The notes beneath the pieces were generated by a model. It searched no databases. It had not been told where the DNA came from and saw only the letters and a list, made by a program, of their open reading frames with translations. Of a DNA stretch of 64,000 nucleotides, positions 54,060 to 61,439 are shown one piece after another. The position numbers were made by a program, and so were the translations under genes. Position 1 is the first letter of the stretch. The number at the start of each line of letters is the position of its first letter. The DNA comes from Cellulosimicrobium cellulans (GTDB taxonomy: Bacteria; Actinomycetota; Actinomycetes; Actinomycetales; Cellulomonadaceae): NCBI RefSeq assembly GCF_016921195.1, contig NZ_JAFGYF010000001.1:1-64000 (forward strand), written 5' to 3'.

Positions 54060-55322
54060 TCAGCTCTCGGCCGCGTCCTTGAAGGCGGTCTCGACCTGGG
54101 CGCTGTCGCCTGCGGCGTTGAGGGAGGTCTGCAGGGCCTCGCTCAGGCGCGCTGAGACGTCGACGTACTCCGCCCCGAGCTCGGTGGTGCGGCCTTGGGC
54201 GCCCTCGACGATCGGTGCCCACGGCTCCCACAGCGGGTTGGCCGCGACCTGCTCGGCGCGCACCTCAGGCTTGGCTGCGAGGTAGCCCAGGGTCTCGTTC
54301 GTCTCCAGGAGCTTGTCGCCCTCGGTCAGGCACGAGATGACCGCGGCCGCGTTCGCGAAGTGGTCCGAGGCGTTCTCCGACTGCACCGGGGCCATGAGGA
54401 ACTCCCCGCCGGTGGGCACGGGCGCCACTCCCCCGTCCTTGGACGGGATCGGGATGACGCCGACCTCGAACCCGGCGTCTGCCGCGGCCGCGGCGAACCA
54501 CGACCCGTTCTCGGCGAAGGCGTACTCCCCCGTCAAGAACAAGTCCCACGCCGCCGACTGGTTGTCGGTGGCCGCGGACTTGGGTGCGTAGCCGTTGCCG
54601 ATCCAGTCCGACATGAGCTGCCCGGTGGCGACTGCCTCGGCCGAGCCCAGGTCGGACAGGTCCGCGCCCGCGCCCCAGTACCAGGGCAACGCCTGGAAGA
54701 CGCCCTCTTCACCGGCGATGCCGGAGAAGGTGATGCCCTTGTTGCCGGCCGCGGTGACCGTCGCCAGCGCGTTCTCCAGCGCGGCCCAGTCCGTGATCGA
54801 CGCGGGGTCGATGCCGGCTGACGAGAGGATGTCCGCGTTGTAGTACAGACCCAGGGCGTTCGAGCCGAACGGGATCCCGTACGTCTCGCCGTCCACGACG
54901 CCCGGGCCGAGCAGGTTCTCGTCGATCCCGGTCGTGTCGATGCCGACCTGGTCCGCGGTCGCCACCAGACCGGCGCCCACCGCCTCGGGCATCGCGGGGT
55001 TGTCCAGCAGGATCACGTCGGGCGCGTTGCCCTCGCGCACCGAGGTCGTGAGCTGGTTGATCAGGTCCGCCGTCGGGGCGGCGGTGCGGGTGATCGTGGA
55101 CCCCTCCGGCGCGCAGCTCTTGACCAGGGTGTCCCACGGCGTGCCGTCGGTGTGCTGGGGGTAGGGGTCCCAGAAGGTGATCTCGTCGGTCGTGGTGCCT
55201 TCGCTCGCGTCGCCGGTCGCCTCGGGCACGCCCCCACCGCCAGAACCGCACGCGCTGAGCGCAAGGCCCACCAGCGTCACCGCACCCAGGGCGGCGATGT
55301 TCCGCCTGCGCTTCGTTGCCAT
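54060..55322 (-). CDS. CUT1 ABC transporter substrate-binding lipoprotein (arabinose-containing glycan)
   Basis: A 420-residue family 1 solute-binding protein. The lipoprotein signal is RRNIAALGAVTLVGLALSACGSGGGG (Cys near residue 25). Typical segments are DVILLDNPAMPEAV, YGIPFGSNALGLYYNADIL and WAALENALATVTAAG. GGAGGAGAG precedes ATG 55322. It heads an operon with two permeases, GH31 and GH127, and the promoter overlaps a LacI operator. The ligand is probably a disaccharide released by the GH39 enzyme encoded nearby. Confidence 0.87.
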   Translation of the reverse strand: MATKRRRNIAALGAVTLVGLALSACGSGGGGVPEATGDASEGTTTDEITFWDPYPQHTDGTPWDTLVKSCAPEGSTITRTAAPTADLINQLTTSVREGNAPDVILLDNPAMPEAVGAGLVATADQVGIDTTGIDENLLGPGVVDGETYGIPFGSNALGLYYNADILSSAGIDPASITDWAALENALATVTAAGNKGITFSGIAGEEGVFQALPWYWGAGADLSDLGSAEAVATGQLMSDWIGNGYAPKSAATDNQSAAWDLFLTGEYAFAENGSWFAAAAADAGFEVGVIPIPSKDGGVAPVPTGGEFLMAPVQSENASDHFANAAAVISCLTEGDKLLETNETLGYLAAKPEVRAEQVAANPLWEPWAPIVEGAQGRTTELGAEYVDVSARLSEALQTSLNAAGDSAQVETAFKDAAES

Positions 55323-55394
55323 CACACTCTCCTCCACATCGAGGGCTGTTCCTGCGTCCCGGTTCGTCCCGGCAGTCACGCAGTCCATCCGGCG

Positions 55395-55464
55395 TCGAAC
55401 CGGTTCGAGTTGAAATTACTCACAACGAATCGAACCGTCAACTCTCAACGAGGTGACGGTTCGA
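55395..55464 (-). promoter_or_regulatory. promoter and LacI operator of the transport operon
   Basis: Reverse-strand -35 TTGACG (55436-55441), exact 17-bp spacer, -10 TAATTT (55413-55418). Immediately downstream the perfect palindrome TCGAACCGGTTCGA (55395-55408) covers the expected start site. A wider inverted repeat (TCGAACCGTCA 55430-55440 and TGACGGTTCGA 55454-55464) overlaps the -35 and may also terminate the upstream lacI transcript. Confidence 0.8.
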
Positions 55465-55488
55465 CTTGGGATTGCGCGGCGGGGCTGG

Positions 55489-56496
55489 CTACTTCAGCGT
55501 GCGCACGCTGGCGCGGTCGGTCAGCTGCGGGGGAACGAGCATGTGCGAGGTGGTGGTCTCGACCTGGCCACCCATGCGCTGGGTGAGCAGCCGCACCGCG
55601 GACTGCGCCACCATCTCGGGCTGGGACTCCACGGAGGTGTAGGGCAGGGCGAAGAAGTCGGCGAGCTCGGAGGAGTGCAGACTGACCACCGACAGGTCAC
55701 GGGGCACCTCGAGGCCGGCCTCGTGCAGCACCGTCGGCAGCATCGCGACCGCGCCGTCGTTGTGGACCAGCAGAGCGGTGGACCCCTCGTGGCGACGCAG
55801 CAGCTCACGCAGGTCCTGGCGAATCTCGGCAGGCTCTGGCCGGCAGTAGTGGTCTACGAGGCTGACCCCGAGCCGGCGGGCACGCGCCCTTGCTGCGCGG
55901 TCGAACCGCGTGGCGAAGGTGTGTCCGGCTTGGTAGATCTCCTGCGGCCACCGCACGAAGGTGACCTTGCGGTGCCCCTTCTCGTACAGGTGGTTGACCA
56001 GCGTCTGCGCGCCGCTCGCGAAGTCCAGGTCGACCGCATCCAGGCTCGAGCCGTCGGCCATCCCGACCAGAACCGCCGGAAATCCGGCGGTCTCGATGGG
56101 GTCGACGCGCGGGTCGTCGGCCACGACGTTGAGCAGCACCAGCCCGTCGACCTGACGCCCGGCGATCGCGCTGCGCACGGCCCGCACGCCGTCGCTGTCG
56201 GTGATGAGCTGCAGGCCGTACCCGGACTCTCGCGCCGCGTCCGACAGTGCGACCAAATAGGCGGCCAACGCCGGCTGGAACTCGGAGTGGTGGAACTGCA
56301 CGACCACGCCGATGTTCATCGTGCGCGCCGTGGCCAGCGCCCGCGCGCTGGAGCGCACCGAGAAGTCCAGCCGCTGGATCGCCGCATGGACCCGGTCCTT
56401 GGTCTCCTGCGAGATCGTGCGCTTACCCGACAGCACGTACGACACCGTGCTGCGCGAGACGCCCGCCTCTCGCGCAACGTCTCCGATGTTTGCCAT
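55489..56496 (-). CDS. LacI-family regulator of the arabinose-glycan locus
   Basis: A 335-residue repressor. The HTH is at residues 1-45 (NIGDVAREAGVSRSTVSYVLSGKRTI) with a hinge, then the effector domain. It lies between two transcription units that both carry AACCGGTT-centred operators just after their -10 boxes (55395-55408 and 56638-56650). It is therefore the likely regulator of both the transport/GH31/GH127 operon and the divergent GH39 gene. Confidence 0.87.
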   Translation of the reverse strand: MANIGDVAREAGVSRSTVSYVLSGKRTISQETKDRVHAAIQRLDFSVRSSARALATARTMNIGVVVQFHHSEFQPALAAYLVALSDAARESGYGLQLITDSDGVRAVRSAIAGRQVDGLVLLNVVADDPRVDPIETAGFPAVLVGMADGSSLDAVDLDFASGAQTLVNHLYEKGHRKVTFVRWPQEIYQAGHTFATRFDRAARARARRLGVSLVDHYCRPEPAEIRQDLRELLRRHEGSTALLVHNDGAVAMLPTVLHEAGLEVPRDLSVVSLHSSELADFFALPYTSVESQPEMVAQSAVRLLTQRMGGQVETTTSHMLVPPQLTDRASVRTLK

Positions 56497-56606
56497 GTGC
56501 CTCTCCTTCAGCCCGCCCCGTCGGGGCCCCGGCCCCGCCTGCCGCTGGATCGACGGGGATCACCTCGCACTGTCGAACAAGGAAGGCCAACGTCGCGAGC
56601 GCACCC

Positions 56607-56650
56607 TTGACCACCCGTAGACGTCAGGCTAGCGTAATCGAACCGGTTCA
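56607..56650 (+). promoter_or_regulatory. promoter and LacI operator of the GH39 gene
   Basis: -35 TTGACC (56607-56612), 17-bp spacer, -10 TAGCGT (56630-56635), then TCGAACCGGTTCA (56638-56650) at the expected start site. The arrangement mirrors the transport-operon promoter at 55395-55441. Confidence 0.75.
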
Positions 56651-56735
56651 CCACGTCCAAGGTCGGACGCGTGATTGCCGAGACGACCGGGGGCGTGTGC
56701 ACCGACTGTCCAGTCACACGAGAAAGTTGGATCCA

Positions 56736-59700
56736 GTGGTACGACGACGTACACCGGCGCGCACGCGCCACGCGACCCCACTCCGCAGAGCGATCGGTGG
56801 CGGGCTCGTCGCCGCGCTCTCCTTCGGGACCCTCGGCACCGCCGTCGGGCTGGCCCCCTCAGCCGCCGCGGGGGTGCCCGACGACGAGCTGGTCCTGCGC
56901 TACGACTTCGAGCCGTCCCAGGTCTCCGGCGACGTGATCGAGGACCTTTCCGCCAAGGGGCTGGACGGGAAGCTGGTGAACGCCGGCAACGCGACCTTCC
57001 CGCAGGGCCACACCGACGGAAGTGCCGCGCTCGAGCTGCCGGGCGGGGCGACGGGGTCGACCACGGCGCCCTACGTGCAGATCCCCAACGGAGTCTTCGA
57101 GGGCCTCGAGGCCGCCACCATCTCCACCTGGGTCCGCTGGGACGGCGGGGCCGACTTCCAATGGGTCTACAACCTCGGCCGAGACAACAACCGGGCCACG
57201 TTCCTCACCCCGTCCTTCGGCGGCGACCCGCGCTCGCGCTCGTCGATCAAGCCGGTCAACAACAACGCCGAGGTCGGCGTGTCCAGCATCGGCAAGCTGC
57301 CGACCGGCACCTGGGTCAACGCCGTCACCGTGATCGACCAGTCCACGATCACCTACTACCTCAACGGCATCAGGGTCGGCTCGACCAACGCCACCCTCGA
57401 CCTCGACGCGGTCATGCACTCCCCGACGAACACGACCTCCGGGTTCCTCGGCAAGCCCTTCTGGGGCGGGCACCCGTTCTTCGACGGCGCGCTCGACGAC
57501 TTCCGCATCTATGGCACCGCGTTGGGCGCCGAGACCGTCGCCGAGCTGTACGGGCAGGCCCTTCCCACGCTCCAGGGCGTCGCCCAGACCTCGATCTCGG
57601 TCGAGACGACCAGGGGCACGGCCCCCGCGCTGCCCGCGACGGCACCCGGTGACTTCAGCGACAGGATCCAGCGCGCGGTGAACATCACGTGGGACGAGGT
57701 CGAACCGAGCTCCTACGCCGAGCCCGGACGGTTCTCCGTGAACGGCACCGTCGACGGCACCGACCAGGTCGTCACCGCGAACGTGCGCGTCACGCTCCCC
57801 GGCCAGACCACTATCGACCTCGGCGAGAGCACCGGCGCCTTCCACGGTGGCGCGTCAGGGACCCTGTACGGCCTGTACGACCAGGGCCTGCCCTCGAACA
57901 ATCTCGTCGACGCGATCAACCTGCGCACCGTGGCCACGAAGGCCCAGGACGGCCCCCAGCACCCCGGCGCTGACGCGCTCGAGGTCGTCAAGCCGCTGGC
58001 CGACTCCTCCGACGGTGACGTGTACATCTACATGACCGACGTCCACCGCGGCTTCCCCTACCAGTGGCCAGGGAGCACGCCCGAGCAGAAGCTCGACCTG
58101 TACATGGAGAAGCTCGAGAAGCAGGTCGACCAGGTTCTCGAGCTGCCGGCCGAGTACCAGGACAACATCGTCCTCATGCCGTACAACGAGCCCGAGGGGA
58201 ACATGTTCGGCACCGGTGAGTGGAGCTACAACCGCGTCAGTTGGCTCAACAACCCCACGGACTTCTTCGCTGCATGGGACCGCGCCTACCACCTCATCAA
58301 GACCAAGTGGCCTGAGGCCCGCATCGGCGGGCCGAATACGAGCGTTCTGTTCAACCAGGTCCACGGCTTCATGGAGCATGTCGTCGAGGCCGGTACCGTC
58401 CCGGACGTCATCGCCTGGCACGAGCTCTCCGACCCCGCCACGATCCGCAGCTCCGTCGACCGGTACCGCGGCTGGGAGGACGAGATCTTCGCCGGCACGG
58501 ACCTCGAAGGCACCCACCTGCCGATCAACATCACCGAGTACGCGTTCAACTATCACACCTCGGTTCCCGGGCAGATGATCCAGTGGGTCTCTGCCCTGGA
58601 GGACAAGAAGGTCTTCGGGGACATCGCGTACTGGAACATCGACGGGAACCTGTCCGACTCCGCCGTCCAGGCCAACCGCGCCAACGGCCAGTGGTGGCTG
58701 CTCAACGCCTACGCCCAGATGAGCGGCAACACGGTCAAGCTCACGCCGCCGCGCCCGAACGTCAGCTACACCCTGCAAGGCGTGGCCACCCTCGACCAGG
58801 ACAAGGCACAGGCCCGCACGATCCTCGGCGGTGCCGGCGGCGAGAGCTTCGTCTCCTACGAGAACGTGCCCACCGAGCTGTTCGGCCAGACGGTCCACGT
58901 CCAGGTCAAGGAGATCGGCTGGACCGGACAGCTCGGCGACTCCGCCAACCCGCCCACCGTCGCCGAGTACGACGCTCAGGTCAGCAACGGTGGCCTCGTC
59001 GTGCACTTCGGCGGTGAGGACGTCCCGGCCATGAACGCCGAATCTGCCTACCAGATCATCCTTACCCCCGGGGCAAACGCGTCCGCCTCCTCGACCAGTC
59101 CGACGATCTGGGACGCGACGTACGAGGCCGAGGACGCCGCCCACACCGGCTCCGGCTGGTCCCTGAACGGTCCCGAGGGTGGCCCCACGCGGCAGGGCAG
59201 CTTCTACACTTCCGGCGAGTACAACGTCGGTGGTCTTCGCACCGGGTCCAACGTCACGCTCGACTTCACCGTCGACGTCCCCCAGGACGGCACCTACGAC
59301 CTGAGCGTGTTCGCGAACTCGCTCAACACCTACGGCGCCGTCCAGGAACAGGGTCCCACCAACGTTTTCCTGCGCGTCGACGGCGACGCCACCACCGAGC
59401 AGGAGATCCACCTTCCCCTCGGGTACAAGTGGGTCGTGTGGGACCACGCCGACACCACCGTCGACCTCACCGCCGGCAAGCACACCATCACGCTGGCCGC
59501 TCGCAGCCTGGACGGCACTCGGGTGACCAAGGGCGACGCCATCGTCGACAAGATCGACCTGTCCCTGGCAAACCCCAAGCACACCCAGGAGATCTACGAG
59601 GCCGAGTACGCCTCCCTCGACGGGGCCCAGCTCGACTACAGCATCCCGGGCGTGTCCGGCTCCGGCGTCGCAAGCATCGGCGCGGACCAGGCCGTGACGT

Positions 59701-60698
59701 TCTGGGTCTACTCCCCCACCGACGCCGGCGCCCACCTCACCGTAGACGCCACCGGCGACGGTCAGCGTGCCCTCTCGGTCAACGACCGCGAGATCACCAC
59801 CCAGGACGAGGTCACCACGTTCCTGGTCGGCGGGATCAACAAGATCACCGTCCAGGGCACGGCAGGCACCACGCTCGTCGACCGCCTGCGTGTCGAGTTC
59901 GACGACGAGTCCCTGTCCGGGACCACCTACGAGGCCGAGGACGGCGAGCTCGCCGGCACCGCCCAGGTATCCGGCCTGACCCTGGCCAGCGGCGGCAAGG
60001 CCGTGACCAACGTGGGAGGCGACCCGGGCAACGCCAACACCCTCACCTTCGACAATGTGGAGGCCCCTGCGGCCGGGACGTACGCGATGACCGTGCGCTA
60101 CTCCAACCAGGAACAGTCCCCGGCCACGCACTACAACCCCGACCCGCTCGCCCGCTACGCCCACATCTCGGTCAACGGCGGCGAAGTCCAGAAGGTCCCG
60201 TTCCCGCACTCGTTCCACCAGAACAACTTCTGGGACCTCACCGTGTTCGTCGACCTCGACGAGGGCAGCAACACCATCCGGTTCTCCTCCGAGGAGAAGC
60301 CCAACTTCGACGGCGTCACCTACGCCTCCGACGACTGGCCGGACGTGCTGCTGCGCTCGAAGTACGCGCCGAACCTCGACAAGATCACGATCACCCCGAC
60401 CACCACGGTCGAGGCCGACGAGCTCGACGTCTCGGTCGAGGCGACGCCCCGCTGCCTGGCCGGCAGGGCCTACCTCGCAATTCGGGCGACGAACAACGAG
60501 AACGGGCCGGTGGACATCACCGTCACGACCCCTGTCGGCAGCAAGACGTTCACCGCGGTCGCACCGGGCACGGCGGCCTACCAGTCGTTCAACTCCCGCG
60601 CCACGACTCTGTCAGCGGGAAGCGGGACCTGGGAAGTCACCCGTGAGGACCGGTCCGCCACGCTCACTGCGGACTATCAGGGCACGCAGTGCGGATGA
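56736..60698 (+). CDS. secreted LamG-GH39-CBM glycosidase, arabinose-glycan side-chain releasing type
   Basis: A 1320-residue extracellular enzyme. The signal peptide (GGGLVAALSFGTLGTAVG, ending near AAAG) is followed by LamG (residues about 50-270), an Ig-like segment (about 275-350) and a GH39 barrel (about 355-790). The acid/base Glu is in MPYNEPEGN (near 485) and the nucleophile Glu in NITEYAFNYH (near 600). Three CBM6/35-like modules begin YEAEDAAHTG, YEAEYASLDG and YEAEDGELAG (residues about 795-1225). The shared two-Cys module closes the protein. The layout recalls Bifidobacterium GH39 enzymes that release disaccharides from gum-arabic-type arabinogalactan side chains; the match is by architecture and genomic setting, not by test. 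GTG 56736 is the most plausible start, with a weak ribosome-binding site. Confidence 0.78.
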   Translation: MVRRRTPARTRHATPLRRAIGGGLVAALSFGTLGTAVGLAPSAAAGVPDDELVLRYDFEPSQVSGDVIEDLSAKGLDGKLVNAGNATFPQGHTDGSAALELPGGATGSTTAPYVQIPNGVFEGLEAATISTWVRWDGGADFQWVYNLGRDNNRATFLTPSFGGDPRSRSSIKPVNNNAEVGVSSIGKLPTGTWVNAVTVIDQSTITYYLNGIRVGSTNATLDLDAVMHSPTNTTSGFLGKPFWGGHPFFDGALDDFRIYGTALGAETVAELYGQALPTLQGVAQTSISVETTRGTAPALPATAPGDFSDRIQRAVNITWDEVEPSSYAEPGRFSVNGTVDGTDQVVTANVRVTLPGQTTIDLGESTGAFHGGASGTLYGLYDQGLPSNNLVDAINLRTVATKAQDGPQHPGADALEVVKPLADSSDGDVYIYMTDVHRGFPYQWPGSTPEQKLDLYMEKLEKQVDQVLELPAEYQDNIVLMPYNEPEGNMFGTGEWSYNRVSWLNNPTDFFAAWDRAYHLIKTKWPEARIGGPNTSVLFNQVHGFMEHVVEAGTVPDVIAWHELSDPATIRSSVDRYRGWEDEIFAGTDLEGTHLPINITEYAFNYHTSVPGQMIQWVSALEDKKVFGDIAYWNIDGNLSDSAVQANRANGQWWLLNAYAQMSGNTVKLTPPRPNVSYTLQGVATLDQDKAQARTILGGAGGESFVSYENVPTELFGQTVHVQVKEIGWTGQLGDSANPPTVAEYDAQVSNGGLVVHFGGEDVPAMNAESAYQIILTPGANASASSTSPTIWDATYEAEDAAHTGSGWSLNGPEGGPTRQGSFYTSGEYNVGGLRTGSNVTLDFTVDVPQDGTYDLSVFANSLNTYGAVQEQGPTNVFLRVDGDATTEQEIHLPLGYKWVVWDHADTTVDLTAGKHTITLAARSLDGTRVTKGDAIVDKIDLSLANPKHTQEIYEAEYASLDGAQLDYSIPGVSGSGVASIGADQAVTFWVYSPTDAGAHLTVDATGDGQRALSVNDREITTQDEVTTFLVGGINKITVQGTAGTTLVDRLRVEFDDESLSGTTYEAEDGELAGTAQVSGLTLASGGKAVTNVGGDPGNANTLTFDNVEAPAAGTYAMTVRYSNQEQSPATHYNPDPLARYAHISVNGGEVQKVPFPHSFHQNNFWDLTVFVDLDEGSNTIRFSSEEKPNFDGVTYASDDWPDVLLRSKYAPNLDKITITPTTTVEADELDVSVEATPRCLAGRAYLAIRATNNENGPVDITVTTPVGSKTFTAVAPGTAAYQSFNSRATTLSAGSGTWEVTREDRSATLTADYQGTQCG

Positions 60699-60724
60699 TC
60701 GCGCCACAGTGATGCCCCACTGAT

Positions 60725-60768
60725 GGCGCGGCCGGTTCAGGTGAACGTTCACCTGAACCGGCCGCGCC
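60725..60768. terminator. perfect 44-bp palindrome
   Basis: Two 22-bp arms meet with no spacer (centre between 60746 and 60747; core GTGAACGTTCAC). It starts 27 bp past the GH39 stop. It should terminate transcription in both directions and could extrude as a cruciform. Confidence 0.75.
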
Positions 60769-60899
60769 GCGCCGTCACACCGCCAGGCCCACGGCCAATC
60801 ACCGCGGACACATGCGCCGCTGCGGGCGACCGCGCAAAACCGCTCAAAGAAGAGGGGACTTATGGACAGCGCGAGCACCAACCACATGAGTCGCCCCCG

Positions 60900-61120
60900 G
60901 TGAGTCCGCTCGACCACCTCGGTTTCGACGCCGACACCTGGGACAGCTGGAACGCCTGGGGTACCGGCACCACCAATCCAAATCCCAACCCCGACCCCGG
61001 CACGACCGCGCACCAGATCGTGAACGGTAAGTCGGGCAAGTGCATCGACCGCGCCGGCGGCGGCACCACCAACGGCACCAAGGCACACCTGTGGGACTGC
61101 CGCGGATACCCCTCCCAGTG
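60900..61120 (+). pseudogene. CBM13 (ricin-B lectin) fragment
   Basis: The frame from about 60900 reads SPLDHLGFDADTWDSWNAWG, then an Asn/Pro/Gly linker and HQIVNGKSGKCIDRAGGGTT, ending LWDCRGYPSQW. This is a glycosidase C-terminal linker followed by the first part of a ricin-type lectin repeat with its Q-W motif. No upstream catalytic part or clean start exists, and the frame then runs into transposase sequence. Confidence 0.6.
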
Positions 61121-61327
61121 GCCGAGTCCCAGATCGGGCTTCACAAGACCGAGCTCATCCGCCCCGAAGGCCCCTGGAAGGGCCTCGACGACCTCGAGGC
61201 CGCCACCTTGGACTGGGTCCACTGGTTCAACACGGAGCGCACCCACGGATCCATCGACGACCTCACCCCGGTCGAAGCCGAAGCGGCCTACTACAGCCAC
61301 CACCAACGCCAAGCCGACTCGGCTTGA
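61110..61327 (+). mobile_element. IS3-family transposase C-terminal remnant
   Basis: Reading AESQIGLHKTELIRPEGPWKG, then LEAATLDWVHWFNTERTHGSIDDLTPVEAE, this is the conserved end of an IS3-family OrfB integrase (the N-T-E-R-x-H-x-x-x-x-x-x-T-P block). The DDE domain's first half and any left terminal repeat are missing, so the element is dead. It is joined directly to the lectin fragment. Confidence 0.7.
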
Positions 61328-61342
61328 CGCACGAAACCCAGT

Positions 61343-61359
61343 CCCCGGACACGCCGGGG
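61343..61359. terminator. short hairpin after the transposase remnant
   Basis: CCCCGG (61343-61348) pairs with CCGGGG (61354-61359) around 5 nt. It lies downstream of both the remnant (+) and dnaB (-). Confidence 0.4.
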
Positions 61360-61391
61360 TGACTCATAGTGGGAGGATTGTGCAAAGTAGG

Positions 61392-61439
61392 CTGCATATC
61401 GACGAAAACGCGAACGCCTACATCTGCATATCGGCGAAA
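61392..61439. repeat. 16-bp direct repeat at the dnaB 3' end
   Basis: CTGCATATCG-A-CGAAA (61392-61407) and CTGCATATCG-G-CGAAA (61424-61439) differ at one base and are 32 bp apart. The second copy contains the last codons of dnaB; the first is outside the gene, toward the transposase remnant. Confidence 0.55.

Noticed and set aside
57855-60218. A 787-codon reverse-strand frame inside the GH39 gene
   Set aside because: Val/Gly/Asp/Arg repeats without a domain; the forward strand carries GH39 and CBM motifs.
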